This document shows, piece after piece, positions 10,459 through 22,118 of a stretch of DNA of 64,000 bases. Position 1 is the stretch's first letter. Each line of letters starts with the position of its first letter. The stretch is from the NCBI RefSeq assembly GCF_001653135.1, contig NZ_BDDS01000007.1:62001-126000 (forward strand), written 5' to 3'. This DNA is from Pseudoalteromonas neustonica. Lineage in GTDB: Bacteria; Pseudomonadota; Gammaproteobacteria; Enterobacterales; Alteromonadaceae. Position numbers and translations under genes: made by a program. The notes under the pieces were generated by a model. That model saw only the letters and a program-made list of their open reading frames with translations. It had not been told where the DNA came from and did no database searches.

Positions 10459-10484
10459 TAGCGTAACCTAAAAGGCCAACTCTA

Positions 10485-11825
10485 ATGTTAGATAAAGTAG
10501 TCATTGCAAACCGAGGTGAAATTGCACTTCGTATATTGCGCGCCTGCAAAGAGCTTGGGATCAAAACGGTTGCTGTTCATTCAACGGCAGATCGCGATCT
10601 TAAGCACGTATTGCTTGCAGATGAAACAATTTGTATTGGTAGACCTGCTGCTACTGAAAGTTACTTAGATATTCCGCGCATTATTGCTGCGGCAGAAGTA
10701 ACAGATGCAGTCGCTATTCACCCAGGTTATGGTTTCCTTGCAGAAAACGCTGATTTTGCTGATCAAGTTGAACAAAGTGGTTTTGTATTTATTGGCCCAA
10801 CAGGCGATACAATTCGTTTAATGGGCGATAAAGTATCAGCAATCAACGCAATGCGTAAAGCGGGTGTACCGTGTGTTCCTGGTTCTGATGGCCCGGTATC
10901 GGATGATAAAGACCGTAATATGCAAATAGCTAAGCGCATTGGTTACCCTGTAATCATCAAAGCGGCTGGTGGCGGTGGTGGTCGTGGTATGCGTGTTGTT
11001 CGTAGCGAAGCAGAGTTAATTGACTCAATTGCTTTAACGCAGCAAGAAGCTAAGCAGTTTTTTGGTAATAGTATGGTTTACATGGAGAAATTCCTTGAAA
11101 ACCCACGTCATATCGAAATTCAAGTTTTAGCTGACGGCCAAGGCAATGCAGTTCACCTAGGTGAACGTGATTGTTCTATGCAACGTCGTCATCAAAAAGT
11201 AGTTGAAGAAGCGCCAGCACCAGGTATTACTGCTGAAGTGCGTAAGTTTATCGGTGAGCGTTGTACACGTGCATGTATCGAAATCGGTTATCGTGGTGCG
11301 GGTACATTTGAGTTCTTATACGAAAATGGTGAGTTCTACTTCATTGAAATGAACACCCGTATTCAGGTTGAGCACCCAGTAACAGAAATGGTTACTGGCG
11401 TTGATTTAATCAAAGAACAATTAAAAATTGCTGCTGGTCAACCGTTATCATTCACGCAAGATGACGTGGTTATTCGTGGTCATGCTATTGAATGTCGTAT
11501 TAACGCAGAAGACCCTGAAACGTTTATCCCATCACCGGGTAAGATCACGCGTTTCCATCCAGCGGGTGGTTTAGGTATTCGTTGGGACAGCCATATTTAT
11601 GCTGACTACACAGTACCACCACACTATGATTCAATGATTGGCAAATTGATCACTTACGGTGAAAACCGTGATGTAGCCATTGCCCGTGCACGTAACGCAT
11701 TGAATGAGCTTGTGATTGACGGTATCAAAACCAATACACCACTGCATAAACGCATTTTAGCCGATGAAAATTTCCAAAATGGTGGTACTAACATCCATTA
11801 TCTTGAGAAAAAATTAGGTTTGTAA
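10485..11825 (+). CDS. accC: Biotin carboxylase subunit of acetyl-CoA carboxylase
   Basis: A 446-residue biotin carboxylase. It has the N-terminal [15 protein letters not shown] motif, the ATP-grasp glycine loop ([13 protein letters not shown]), the [18 protein letters not shown] segment and the [20 protein letters not shown] metal/substrate signature. It uses ATP and bicarbonate to carboxylate the biotin on AccB. Length and motifs match E. coli AccC. It is last in the aroQ-accB-accC cluster. Confidence 0.99.
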   Translation: MLDKVVIANRGEIALRILRACKELGIKTVAVHSTADRDLKHVLLADETICIGRPAATESYLDIPRIIAAAEVTDAVAIHPGYGFLAENADFADQVEQSGFVFIGPTGDTIRLMGDKVSAINAMRKAGVPCVPGSDGPVSDDKDRNMQIAKRIGYPVIIKAAGGGGGRGMRVVRSEAELIDSIALTQQEAKQFFGNSMVYMEKFLENPRHIEIQVLADGQGNAVHLGERDCSMQRRHQKVVEEAPAPGITAEVRKFIGERCTRACIEIGYRGAGTFEFLYENGEFYFIEMNTRIQVEHPVTEMVTGVDLIKEQLKIAAGQPLSFTQDDVVIRGHAIECRINAEDPETFIPSPGKITRFHPAGGLGIRWDSHIYADYTVPPHYDSMIGKLITYGENRDVAIARARNALNELVIDGIKTNTPLHKRILADENFQNGGTNIHYLEKKLGL

Positions 11826-11846
11826 TAACGTTTACAGTCGTTATTT

Positions 11847-11875
11847 AAAAAGTCGGCAACTTTGCCGACTTTTTT
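11847..11875 (+). terminator. Rho-independent terminator after accC
   Basis: A stem of at least 8 bp (AGTCGGCA with TGCCGACT), extended by flanking A and T runs, followed by T6. It ends the accBC transcript. Confidence 0.92.
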
Positions 11876-11961
11876 GTGTCTGATGATCGCTGATTCGCCT
11901 TAAGAAAATAATCTGGTATGATTAATTAAGTAATGATTTATTTGTTTTTCATGGGGTACGG

Positions 11962-12435
11962 ATGACGCACAGTGTTGGTTTTCAACTCGCTGATGAAGCT
12001 GCAACGGTAAAAATGGGCAATAAGCTTGCCGAGTTTATAGACCAAGGCGCAGTAATTTATTTACACGGTGATTTAGGAGCGGGTAAAACGACTTTAACGC
12101 GTGGTGTGGTGCAAGGTTTTGGCCATCAGGGTAAGGTTAAAAGCCCAACTTACACTTTAGTTGAACCGTATGAACTGGCTGAAGCAAATGTGTATCACTT
12201 TGATTTATATCGCCTTGGCGATCCTGAAGAGTTAGAGTATATGGGAATTCGCGACTATTTTTCGCCTACAGCTATTTGTGTGGTGGAATGGCCTGAAAAA
12301 GGCGGGGAGTTTATTCCGACTCCTGATTTAGATATTACTTTGCGATATGTAGGCGATGCGCGAGAAATTGAGATTCAAAGCATTAGTACTCGTGGTGCTA
12401 ATATTATAGATAAGCTCAAAAACCAGATCGAGTAG
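11962..12435 (+). CDS. tsaE: tRNA threonylcarbamoyladenosine ATPase TsaE (YjeE)
   Basis: A 157-residue P-loop protein with Walker A GDLGAGKTT (36-44), KSPTYTLVEPY (switch region), HFDLYRL and VVEWPEKG. TsaE works with TsaB and TsaD to make the t6A37 modification of ANN-decoding tRNAs. It starts the conserved tsaE-amiB-mutL-miaA-hfq-hflXKC block, whose genes are all on this strand with short gaps. Two genes of tRNA anticodon-loop modification (tsaE and miaA) lie in this block. Confidence 0.97.
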   Translation: MTHSVGFQLADEAATVKMGNKLAEFIDQGAVIYLHGDLGAGKTTLTRGVVQGFGHQGKVKSPTYTLVEPYELAEANVYHFDLYRLGDPEELEYMGIRDYFSPTAICVVEWPEKGGEFIPTPDLDITLRYVGDAREIEIQSISTRGANIIDKLKNQIE

Positions 12436-12473
12436 TTACATTCTTAAACAATAATAAAGGTGTATTGGGTCAA

Positions 12474-13817
12474 ATGAGTCAAACTATCATTAAGTGGATG
12501 TGTACTTTACTGTTGCTTGTTGTCAGCAGTCATTTGTATGCGAAAAATACTATCAATAGCGTACGAGTTTGGCCATCACCGGATAGTACTCGGGTAGTAT
12601 TCGACTTAACGGATAAACCAGAATTTAGTTATTTTATGCTGAAAAATCCATTACGTTTAGTGGTTGATTTAGAAGACACTAATAAAATAAAATATTTGCC
12701 CAGCATTCCAAAAAAACACCAAATTGTTAGTAAATTAAGATATTCAAAGGCAAAAAATAAGCACGGTGTTAGGCTTGTATTTGAGCTAACTGGCGCTGTT
12801 AAGCCAGTGATATTTGCTTTAGCCCCGACGGGTCCATATAAAAATCGCTTGGTGGTGGATTTATATGATAAAGAGCAAGCACAGCCAAATACATCAAACG
12901 GAAATTCTACGGTTAAAAAGCGTGAGCTTAAGCAGCAACGTGATATTGTCATTGCAATTGATGCTGGACATGGCGGAGAAGATCCCGGCTCAATTGGGCC
13001 GTCAGGTACTTACGAAAAAACCATTACACTGCAAATTGCTAAACGTTTAGAGCGCATGATTGACGGCGAACGCGGGATGATTTCACGCATGGTACGCAGC
13101 GGTGATTACTTTGTAAAACTTAATACGCGAACTAGCCGAGCTCGTGCGAAAAAAGCAGATTTTTTTGTTTCTATTCATGCAGATGCATTTACTAGCCCAC
13201 AGCCAAGCGGTGCCTCTGTTTGGGTGTTATCGTTGCGCAGAGCGAACTCCGAAACGGCTAAATGGATAGAAGATAAAGAAAAACACTCCGAATTGCTCGG
13301 TGGTGCTGCTGATGTAATTAAAGACACTGCAAGTGAAAAATATTTAGCGCAAGCGTTGCTTGATATGTCAATGGATCACTCGATGAAGACGGGCTTTAAC
13401 GTTGCTGAAGAAATGGTGCAAGAGCTAAAAAAAGTGGCCAAGCTACACAAAAAAGAGCCACAAGCTGCCAGTTTGGGAGTGCTTAAGTCGCCAGATATAC
13501 CGTCAATTTTGGTCGAAACAGGTTTTATATCCAATCCACGCGAAGAAAAACTATTAAAAAGTGCTAACCACCAAGAGCGTTTAGCAAAAGCGATATTTAC
13601 AGCAATTAAAAGTTATTATTTAAAAAATCCACCGGATGACTCGCTGTTCGCGTCATTAAAATCAAAATACCCTACCAAGCATAAAGTACGCCCTGGTGAG
13701 TCCTTGAGTTTGCTAGCGAGCCGTTATGGGGTCTCTATAGGTAAGCTTAAGCAGGTGAATAAACTTAAATCAAACACCTTATTTATTGGTCAAGAGCTCG
13801 ATATTCCACAAAGCTAA
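12474..13817 (+). CDS. amiB: N-acetylmuramoyl-L-alanine amidase AmiB/AmiC type, with AMIN and LysM domains
   Basis: The order is a signal peptide (MSQTIIKWMCTLLLLVVSSHLYA), an AMIN domain (about 24-125) that targets the septum, an Amidase_3 catalytic domain (about 150-370) with zinc-site motifs IAIDAGHGGEDPG and FVSIHADAF and the catalytic Glu in ILVETGFISN, and one C-terminal LysM (about 395-445). It cleaves the stem peptide from MurNAc during daughter-cell separation. I use the ATG at 12474; a TTG at 12465 lies closer to AAAGG and would add three residues. LysM is typical of the Vibrio/Alteromonas form. Confidence 0.95.
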   Translation: MSQTIIKWMCTLLLLVVSSHLYAKNTINSVRVWPSPDSTRVVFDLTDKPEFSYFMLKNPLRLVVDLEDTNKIKYLPSIPKKHQIVSKLRYSKAKNKHGVRLVFELTGAVKPVIFALAPTGPYKNRLVVDLYDKEQAQPNTSNGNSTVKKRELKQQRDIVIAIDAGHGGEDPGSIGPSGTYEKTITLQIAKRLERMIDGERGMISRMVRSGDYFVKLNTRTSRARAKKADFFVSIHADAFTSPQPSGASVWVLSLRRANSETAKWIEDKEKHSELLGGAADVIKDTASEKYLAQALLDMSMDHSMKTGFNVAEEMVQELKKVAKLHKKEPQAASLGVLKSPDIPSILVETGFISNPREEKLLKSANHQERLAKAIFTAIKSYYLKNPPDDSLFASLKSKYPTKHKVRPGESLSLLASRYGVSIGKLKQVNKLKSNTLFIGQELDIPQS

Positions 13818-13856
13818 TAATGATCAGTACAACGTATATAATTAGGTTAAAACACC

Positions 13857-15710
13857 ATGAGTATTGAAATACTTCCAGCGCGGTTAGCTAACCAAATTGC
13901 AGCAGGTGAAGTGGTCGAACGGCCAGCATCCGTTGTTAAAGAGCTTGTTGAAAATAGCTTAGATGCAGGTGCGACACGCATTCAAATAGATATTGAACGT
14001 GGCGGTCATAAGCTTATTCGTATTCGTGATAATGGTTCGGGTATTAATAAAGACGAGCTAACGCTTGCGCTTTCTCGCCATGCGACCAGTAAATTAAAGT
14101 CCCTCGATGATTTAGAGAATATTTGCTCATTGGGTTTTCGTGGTGAAGCATTGGCTTCGATAAGCTCGGTATCGCGGTTAACTTTGAGCTCAAAAACCAA
14201 AGAGCAAGAGGCTGCGTGGCAGGCATTTGCTGAAGGTCGTGATATGGCGGTGCAAATAAAACCAACAGCGCACCCTGACGGCACGACAATTGAAGTGAAA
14301 GACTTATTTTTTAATACGCCCGCACGGCGCAAATTTTTACGAACTGAAAAAACCGAATTCAACCATATTGATGAGCTAATTAAACGTATTGCGTTAAGTC
14401 GCTTTGATGTATCAATTACGCTTACGCATAACGATAAAGTTGTACGACAATACCGTGCTAAAACTGACCCTGCTCAAGCAATAGCCCGTGTAGCTCAAGT
14501 TGCAGGTAAAGCCTTTGCAGAGCAAAGTTTATATATTGAGTCGGGTGATACCGGTTTGCAGTTATATGGCTGGGTGTTGCCTGTGGGCTCCAACAATACG
14601 ACGCAATATACCTATGTAAACAACCGTATGATGCGCGATAAACTTATTTTACACGCGATACGTCAAGCATTCGAAGAAGTCGCAGGGCAAGAAGAGCTAC
14701 CCGGTTTTGTAATTTATATTGATATTGACCCGCGTCAGGTTGATGTAAATGTACACCCTGCGAAACACGAAGTGCGTTTTCATCAAGGTCGTTTAGTCCA
14801 TGACTTTATTTTACAGGCAATCAAACAAGTTGTAGTCCCATTACAAGATGAATTCACAGGTGTTACTCACTCCGTTAACCATCAAGATAATAATCAGCCT
14901 CTTCAAACTGAAGAAGCTTCAACTTCACGACTGCACGCTGAAAGTAGTTTATTTGATTATCCTAAGTCAAGCCTTCAGCCTACAGATAGTGTGAGTTACA
15001 ACGCTAATTCGGCAGCAAAAGGTGGTTCAGGATATAGCACCACAGATAGTAGCCGTGACAGTAAAGCTAGCAGAGCAAATCATCAGGATGTTAGTGCGTT
15101 TTACCAAGGTGTAAATGAGCAACATGCAACGCATTTTGATCGAGCTGCAGAAATCACGCCTGCAATTGCAGCTCATTCGCAAGTGCTCAGCGCTCAGCCG
15201 TTATTAATTCAAGATGACGGTAGTTGTGTGTTTAGTCAGCAGCAACAGCTGTATTGTTCGCATTTTAAATACTTATTAGTAGATGATTGGCTTGAGGTGA
15301 TTACAGAGCAAGGCCACTTAGAGGGTAAGGCGTTATTATTACCGGTACGGGTTAATATAAGCAAAGAAGACAATGTGAGTTTAACGCAGCAGCAATCATG
15401 GTTTACGCTTTTGGGTTTTGACGTGCTCTTGGAAAAACACTTTGTAATGGTTAAAAAGCTCCCTGTATGTTTGTACTTACTCGATGTTAGTAATGCGATT
15501 AATATATTACTAGCGGCAGCTAAAGCTAACTTTGAGACTATTGAACAATGGCTTAGTTGGTTGCAGAGCCAAGTACCAGAACGTTTTTTTGCAAGTCAGG
15601 CTTTTGCATTGGATATGAAGCGAATGCAAAATAATCCGCAAACAATTCAGCGCTTATCGGCAAAAGCGGTTAAAATAGATTTAAATCATTTTTTAGCACA
15701 ATTAGATTAA
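13857..15710 (+). CDS. mutL: DNA mismatch repair protein MutL
   Basis: A 617-residue MutL. The N-terminal GHKL ATPase has [25 protein letters not shown] (14-38), DNGSGI (58-63), RHATSK and GFRGEAL. The transducer segment includes the [10 protein letters not shown] motif. A hydrophilic linker (about 345-430) joins the dimerisation domain. The C-terminal domain lacks the metal-binding DQHAxxER endonuclease motif, as in MutH-type gammaproteobacteria. It links MutS mismatch recognition to MutH and UvrD. Confidence 0.98.
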   Translation: MSIEILPARLANQIAAGEVVERPASVVKELVENSLDAGATRIQIDIERGGHKLIRIRDNGSGINKDELTLALSRHATSKLKSLDDLENICSLGFRGEALASISSVSRLTLSSKTKEQEAAWQAFAEGRDMAVQIKPTAHPDGTTIEVKDLFFNTPARRKFLRTEKTEFNHIDELIKRIALSRFDVSITLTHNDKVVRQYRAKTDPAQAIARVAQVAGKAFAEQSLYIESGDTGLQLYGWVLPVGSNNTTQYTYVNNRMMRDKLILHAIRQAFEEVAGQEELPGFVIYIDIDPRQVDVNVHPAKHEVRFHQGRLVHDFILQAIKQVVVPLQDEFTGVTHSVNHQDNNQPLQTEEASTSRLHAESSLFDYPKSSLQPTDSVSYNANSAAKGGSGYSTTDSSRDSKASRANHQDVSAFYQGVNEQHATHFDRAAEITPAIAAHSQVLSAQPLLIQDDGSCVFSQQQQLYCSHFKYLLVDDWLEVITEQGHLEGKALLLPVRVNISKEDNVSLTQQQSWFTLLGFDVLLEKHFVMVKKLPVCLYLLDVSNAINILLAAAKANFETIEQWLSWLQSQVPERFFASQAFALDMKRMQNNPQTIQRLSAKAVKIDLNHFLAQLD

Positions 15711-15720
15711 GGTCACCGAG

Positions 15721-16638
15721 TTGAGTAATTTACCTGTCATTTTTTTAATGGGCCCAACAGCTGCAGGTAAAACTGCGTTAGCAATCGCCTTATGTCAGCA
15801 TTTAAAAACTGAGATAATCAGCGTCGATTCAGCCTTAGTGTATAAAAATATGAACATTGGTACAGCCAAACCGAACTCGGACGAGCTTGCATTAGCACCA
15901 CATCATTTAATTGATCTGATAGATCCGAGTGAAAGTTACTCTGTGGCTGATTTTCGCCGTGATGCGATTGAAAAAATTGATCAATTTCATCAGCAAGGTA
16001 AAGTACCTGTATTAGTTGGTGGTACAATGATGTACTTTAAAGCCTTAATTGACGGTTTATCACCTTTGCCAGAAGCGTGTCCTATTATACGTGCTGAGCT
16101 TGAATCGCAAGCAAATGAGCATGGCTGGCCAACATTATATAAAGAGCTTGAGGCAATTGATCCTCAGGCGGCTCAAAAAATGAGCGAGAATGATTCGCAG
16201 CGCATTAACCGTGCGCTTGAAGTGTATCGTTTAACAGGCAAAACTATGACTGAATTGCAAAAATGCAAGCAGCCAAGTTTACCGTATACTTTTCATCAAT
16301 TTGCTATTGCACCGGATGACCGTGCTGATTTACATCTGCGAATTGAACAAAGGTTTAAAATAATGCTTGATCAGGGGTTTGAAAATGAAGTTTCATCCCT
16401 ATATCAACGTAAGGATTTACACCCTAATTTGCCTTCTATTCGTTGCGTAGGTTATAGACAAATGTGGGATTACATTGCTGGCGAAACTGACTATGATGAG
16501 ATGGTATTTCGCGGTATTGCAGCAACACGGCAACTTGCAAAGCGTCAATTGACGTGGTTGAGGAGCTGGCCCGAAGTAACTTGGCTCACTACGGGTGATG
16601 AAGAAAACTTGCAACGTGTTGTAAGTTCGCTAAGCTAG
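15721..16638 (+). CDS. miaA: tRNA dimethylallyltransferase MiaA
   Basis: A 305-residue MiaA that begins with a TTG codon 10 bases after the mutL stop. The P-loop GPTAAGKT (11-18), [19 protein letters not shown] (catalytic Asp and specificity segment), [11 protein letters not shown] and [13 protein letters not shown] motifs are complete. It transfers the isopentenyl group to A37 of tRNAs reading U-first codons. The AAGGTC at the mutL stop serves as the ribosome site. It precedes hfq, as in E. coli. Confidence 0.97.
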   Translation: MSNLPVIFLMGPTAAGKTALAIALCQHLKTEIISVDSALVYKNMNIGTAKPNSDELALAPHHLIDLIDPSESYSVADFRRDAIEKIDQFHQQGKVPVLVGGTMMYFKALIDGLSPLPEACPIIRAELESQANEHGWPTLYKELEAIDPQAAQKMSENDSQRINRALEVYRLTGKTMTELQKCKQPSLPYTFHQFAIAPDDRADLHLRIEQRFKIMLDQGFENEVSSLYQRKDLHPNLPSIRCVGYRQMWDYIAGETDYDEMVFRGIAATRQLAKRQLTWLRSWPEVTWLTTGDEENLQRVVSSLS

Positions 16639-16718
16639 TAGTAGTTGAATGTTTTTTAGCTTTGTTAAATGAGTTCAGCCACTTAATTATAATAACACCT
16701 AGAACGAAGGAAAATAAC

Positions 16719-16982
16719 ATGGCAAAAGGCCAATCGTTACAAGACCCATTTTTGAATGCGTTACGTCGTGAACGTATTCCAGTATCAATATTTTTGGTTA
16801 ATGGTATCAAGCTGCAAGGTAAGATCCAGTCATTTGATCAATTTGTTATTTTGCTTGAGAATACTGTAAATCAAATGGTGTATAAACACGCCATTTCTAC
16901 CGTAGTTCCTGCTCGCGCTGTTAACTTCCAAGGTGTACAAGGAAGTGAAGAGGGCGAAGAGCCAGAAGCTGGAAACTTTTAA
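16719..16982 (+). CDS. hfq: RNA chaperone Hfq
   Basis: An 87-residue Hfq from the ATG at 16719, which has GAAGG 7 bases upstream; the frame extends upstream to 16662 but that part is not Hfq. The Sm1 ([21 protein letters not shown]) and Sm2 ([13 protein letters not shown]) motifs with the proximal-face YKH are complete. The C-terminal tail is short, acidic and ends EEPEAGNF. Hfq forms a hexamer that pairs small RNAs with mRNAs. Confidence 0.98.
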   Translation: MAKGQSLQDPFLNALRRERIPVSIFLVNGIKLQGKIQSFDQFVILLENTVNQMVYKHAISTVVPARAVNFQGVQGSEEGEEPEAGNF

Positions 16983-16998
16983 ATTAGGAGCGTAATGT

Positions 16999-18288
16999 TT
17001 GTTTGACCGTTATAAAGCCGGCGAACAGGCAGTTTTAGTTCATATCGACTTTCCTAAAGAGGGAGATCGTGAAGATCTTCATGAATTAGAAATGTTGGTA
17101 TCTTCTGCTGGTGTTAGCAGTTTGGCGGTTGTGCAAGGCAGCCGTCAATCACCACATCCGAAACTATTCGTCGGTACCGGTAAGGCAGAAGAGATCGCTG
17201 AGATTGTCAAAATCCACAATGCAGATGTCGTCATTTTCAATCATCAACTTAGACCATCGCAAGAACGTAATTTAGAACGCGTTTGCCAATGCCGTGTGCT
17301 TGATAGAACGACACTTATACTTGATATTTTTGCCCAACGTGCACGTACCCATGAGGGTAAATTGCAGGTTGAGTTAGCACAGCTTCGCCATATGTCCACT
17401 CGTTTAATTCGAGGTTGGACTCACCTTGAGCGTCAAAAAGGCGGAATTGGTTTACGTGGCCCGGGTGAAACTCAGCTTGAAACAGATCGTCGCTTGTTAA
17501 GAGTGCGAATTCAAAGTATCCGTGCACGCCTAGAGAAAGTCGCAGTACAGCGTGAGCAGGGTAGACGAGCGCGTAATCGCAATGAAATACCTACGGTATC
17601 GCTTGTAGGCTATACTAATGCGGGTAAGTCGACCTTATTTAACCGTATCACTAATTCTAATGTATACGCAGCAGATCAATTATTTGCAACGTTAGACCCA
17701 ACATTACGTAAACTTGAAATAGACGATGTTGGCTCGATAATTTTAGCGGATACAGTCGGATTTATTCGTCACTTACCGCATGATTTAGTCGCCGCATTTA
17801 AAGCGACGTTAACGGAAACCCGTGAAGCCGATTTACAATTACATGTTGTAGATGTTGCTGATGAGCGTCGTAAAGAGAATATAGAACAGGTACAATCGGT
17901 ACTTAAAGAAATTGAAGCTGATGAAGTACCACAATTATTAGTTTATAACAAAATTGATGCGCTAGAAGATGTTTCACCGCGTATTGACCGTGATGACGAA
18001 GGTGTGCCGATTCGTGTGTGGTTATCTGCGCACAGTGGTGCAGGCTGTGAGCTGTTATCTGAGGCCATAAGTGAGTTGTTAGCAAAGAAAATGTTTGCTA
18101 AAACACTAAAACTAGCACCACAATATGGCCGTTTACGCGCTGCACTGTTTAATTTAAATGCGGTGCATGAAGAGACGTTTGACGAACAAGGGCAATGGCT
18201 ACTGACCACTCGTTTACCTGTGGTAGAGTGGAATAAACTCAAAAAAGAGTTTGGTCCTGAAATTGACTCATTTATTTTGTTAAACTAG
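16999..18288 (+). CDS. hflX: Ribosome-associated GTPase HflX
   Basis: A 429-residue HflX starting with TTG (MFDRYKAGEQAVLVHI, the same start as in E. coli). GGAG lies 8 bases upstream. The N-terminal HflX domain carries RTHEGKLQVELAQLRHMSTRL and GGIGLRGPGETQLETDRR. The G domain has G1 GYTNAGKST (204-212), G3 DTVGFIRHLPH and G4 NKID. HflX splits stalled ribosomes, for example after heat stress. An ATG at 16995-16997 in another frame (Met-Phe-Val-stop) overlaps the start region. Confidence 0.98.
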   Translation: MFDRYKAGEQAVLVHIDFPKEGDREDLHELEMLVSSAGVSSLAVVQGSRQSPHPKLFVGTGKAEEIAEIVKIHNADVVIFNHQLRPSQERNLERVCQCRVLDRTTLILDIFAQRARTHEGKLQVELAQLRHMSTRLIRGWTHLERQKGGIGLRGPGETQLETDRRLLRVRIQSIRARLEKVAVQREQGRRARNRNEIPTVSLVGYTNAGKSTLFNRITNSNVYAADQLFATLDPTLRKLEIDDVGSIILADTVGFIRHLPHDLVAAFKATLTETREADLQLHVVDVADERRKENIEQVQSVLKEIEADEVPQLLVYNKIDALEDVSPRIDRDDEGVPIRVWLSAHSGAGCELLSEAISELLAKKMFAKTLKLAPQYGRLRAALFNLNAVHEETFDEQGQWLLTTRLPVVEWNKLKKEFGPEIDSFILLN

Positions 18289-18388
18289 AAATCTACCGCA
18301 CACTGTCGTTTTTAGTATGAGAAGTGCGTTATTTTTGTTAGATTTAACGTAATTACCAAGATTATTTTGATAACAATGGAGTATAGCT

Positions 18389-19555
18389 ATGGCCTGGAAT
18401 GAACCGGGTAATAATGGCAATGACAAAGATCCGTGGAACAAAAAAGGCGGACGTGATCAAGGCCCACCTGATTTAGACGAGGTGTTTCGTAAGTTCAGCA
18501 ACAAGTTTGGCGGCTTATTTGGCGGTAATAAACCCGGCAAAGAAGGTGGTGGACTTGGCGGTGCAGGGCTTTCATTCATACTAATTATTGCTGTGATTGT
18601 TTGGGCTTTGAGCGGTATTTATACTGTCAAAGAAGCTGAACGCGGAATCGTTTTACAATTTGGTAAATTTGAACGCATTGCCGATCCAGGTTTACGCTGG
18701 AAAATGACCTTTATTGAAACCGTACTTCCAGTAGATATTGAAGCAGTTCGTTCATTATCGACGTCTGGTTTTATGCTCACTGAAGACGAAAACGTAGTAA
18801 GCGTTGAGTTCCAAGTGCAATATCGTGTTATTGACCCATACCTTTATAAATTTAGTGTAACTAATGCTGATTCAAGTTTAGAGGAAGCATTAGAAAGTGC
18901 ACTACGTTATGTAGTTGGTCATTCAAAAATGGACCAAGTGCTAACGAATGGTCGTGAAATTGTGCGTCAACGTACATGGGATGAATTGAACAAAATTGTT
19001 GAACCTTACAATCTTGGTTTAATCGTCACTGACGTAAACTTTAAAGATTCTCGCCCACCGGCAGAGGTTAAAGACGCCTTTGATGATGCTATTGCTGCGC
19101 AAGAAGATGAACAGCGCTTTATACGTGAAGCTGAAGCGTATGCCCGTGAAATTGAACCGCGTGCTCGTGGTCAAGTTACGCGTATGACGCAAGAAGCGGA
19201 AGGTTATGGCGAGCGTATTATTCTAGAGTCGCAAGGTGAAGTTGCTCGATTTGAGAAATTGTTACCACAATATCAAGCTGCAAAACGTGTAACACGTGAG
19301 CGTTTATATATTGATGCGATGGAAGAAGTACTTGGTAGTAGCTCAAAAGTGCTAGTTGATGTAAAAGGCGGCAATAATATGATGTATTTACCGCTTGATA
19401 AAATCATGGAAAAGCAAGGAACTGCAACACGTGTTGCGCTGCCTAGCTCAAGTGATATCAACGATTTACGCAATAAAGTTAACACATCACGCAATAGCAC
19501 TGTGAACTCAAGTTCAGACCGCTTTGGTGCTGATCGCTTTAATGATGGGAGATAA
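18389..19555 (+). CDS. hflK: HflK subunit of the FtsH modulator complex
   Basis: A 388-residue SPFH-family protein. It has a Gly- and Asp-rich cytoplasmic N-terminus, one membrane anchor near residues 59-78, the band-7/SPFH domain (YTVKEAERGIVLQFGKF onward), a helical stretch with EDEQRFIREAEAYA, and a hydrophilic Ser/Asn-rich tail. With HflC it forms a large membrane cage that houses and modulates the FtsH protease. hflC follows after 5 bases. Confidence 0.97.
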   Translation: MAWNEPGNNGNDKDPWNKKGGRDQGPPDLDEVFRKFSNKFGGLFGGNKPGKEGGGLGGAGLSFILIIAVIVWALSGIYTVKEAERGIVLQFGKFERIADPGLRWKMTFIETVLPVDIEAVRSLSTSGFMLTEDENVVSVEFQVQYRVIDPYLYKFSVTNADSSLEEALESALRYVVGHSKMDQVLTNGREIVRQRTWDELNKIVEPYNLGLIVTDVNFKDSRPPAEVKDAFDDAIAAQEDEQRFIREAEAYAREIEPRARGQVTRMTQEAEGYGERIILESQGEVARFEKLLPQYQAAKRVTRERLYIDAMEEVLGSSSKVLVDVKGGNNMMYLPLDKIMEKQGTATRVALPSSSDINDLRNKVNTSRNSTVNSSSDRFGADRFNDGR

Positions 19556-19560
19556 GCGCA

Positions 19561-20439
19561 ATGAAAAACTTTAGTTTAGTTATATTATTAGCGGCCATTG
19601 TGTTGTCTTTTTCGTCTGTTTTTGTAGTACCTGAAGGGCAAAAAGCAATTGTAATGCTATTCAGTAAAGTTCAAAAAGACAGTGATGATCAAGCAATCGT
19701 TTACAGCCCAGGTTTACAATTCAAAGTGCCTTTCTTTAGTCAAGTACGCCGTATTGATGCGCGTATTCAGACTTTAGATGGTGCGCCGGATCGTTTTGTT
19801 ACTAGCGAAAAGAAAGACTTAATCGTTGATTCGTTTGTTAAGTGGCGTGTAGATGACTTTAGCGCTTTTTACTTACGTGCTCGTGGCGACAAGCAATACG
19901 CTGAAACGCTACTTAAGCAAAAAGTAAATAACGGCCTTCGTACAAACTTTGGTTCGCGTACAATCCGAGAGATTGTCTCAGGTGAACGTAGCGAGTTAAT
20001 GGCAGAAGCACTAGTTCAAGCATCAGAAAGTGCAAAAGAGCTAGGTATTGAAGTGCTTGATGTACGTGTTAAGCAAATTAACCTGCCACAAGAAGTCAGT
20101 AGCTCTATTTACCAACGTATGCGCGCAGAGCGTACTGCAGTGGCAAAAGAGCACCGTTCTGAAGGTCAAGAAAAAGCCGAAACTATTCGTGCTGAAATTG
20201 ACCGTCGTGTAACGGTAATGCTAGCAGATGCTGAGCGAAATGCGCGAAGTGTTCGTGGTCAAGGTGATGCCCAAGCAGCTGAAATTTATGCTAATGCGTA
20301 TAATAAAGATCCTGAGTTCTTTAGTTTTGTACGTTCATTAGAGGCTTATAAAAAGACCTTTAAAGATAAGCAAGATGTAATGGTGTTATCACCTGATAGT
20401 GACTTCTTTAAATACATGAAAGGCGCGACTGCGCAGTAA
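19561..20439 (+). CDS. hflC: HflC subunit of the FtsH modulator complex
   Basis: A 292-residue SPFH protein with an N-terminal signal anchor (residues 4-22), the FVVPEGQKAIVML segment typical of HflC, EIVSGERSELM and the helix YQRMRAERTAVAKEHRSEG. The end (LSPDSDFFKYMKG) matches E. coli HflC. It is the partner of HflK in the FtsH-containing membrane complex. It is the last gene of the hfq-hflXKC block and a terminator follows. Confidence 0.97.
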   Translation: MKNFSLVILLAAIVLSFSSVFVVPEGQKAIVMLFSKVQKDSDDQAIVYSPGLQFKVPFFSQVRRIDARIQTLDGAPDRFVTSEKKDLIVDSFVKWRVDDFSAFYLRARGDKQYAETLLKQKVNNGLRTNFGSRTIREIVSGERSELMAEALVQASESAKELGIEVLDVRVKQINLPQEVSSSIYQRMRAERTAVAKEHRSEGQEKAETIRAEIDRRVTVMLADAERNARSVRGQGDAQAAEIYANAYNKDPEFFSFVRSLEAYKKTFKDKQDVMVLSPDSDFFKYMKGATAQ

Positions 20440-20466
20440 TTATTTCCTTACATGTAGAATAAATCC

Positions 20467-20493
20467 AAACCCTGTGTATGCAGGGTTTTTCTT
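20467..20493 (+). terminator. Rho-independent terminator after hflC
   Basis: An 8-bp stem (20467-20474 with 20481-20488) and a T-rich run follow the hflC stop by 27 bases. Confidence 0.85.
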
Positions 20494-20636
20494 TTAGTGA
20501 GACGAATTTTTGTGAGTAACTTAATGTTATTCAACCAGTTAATTTTTGTTGTTGCGGTCAATTAACGATCAAGCAGAAAAAATAACCTAAACGGGGGTGA
20601 TCTTTACCCTCATTTTCTGGTAAAATCTCGTCCTAA

Positions 20637-21971
<1,335 letters not shown>

Positions 21972-21985
21972 TTACTAATAGAACT

Positions 21986-22015
21986 AAAAAAGCTGCCTTG
22001 TGCAGCTTTTTTTGT
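21986..22015 (+). terminator. Rho-independent terminator of purA
   Basis: An 11-bp stem (21986-21996 with 22002-22012, five-base loop) followed by T, 14 bases after the purA stop. Confidence 0.92.
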
Positions 22016-22062
22016 GTCTGTTAATTACGATTGTGATAAATAATCGTGATTAACTTTTATTC

Positions 22063-22078
22063 TGGAACGATCTTTGTA
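22063..22078 (+). promoter_or_regulatory. Candidate sigma-54 promoter of motX
   Basis: TGGAACG, four bases, TTGTA: GG at 22064-22065 and GT at 22076-22077 with exactly 10 bases between, as in -24/-12 promoters (consensus GG-N10-GC, here GT). It lies 41 bases before the motX ATG. RpoN control is plausible for flagellar genes in vibrios and relatives; the C to T change lowers confidence. Confidence 0.35.
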
Positions 22079-22118
22079 TAAACTTTAATAAGATGGTTTT
22101 AAATTTAAAGTGACCTAA

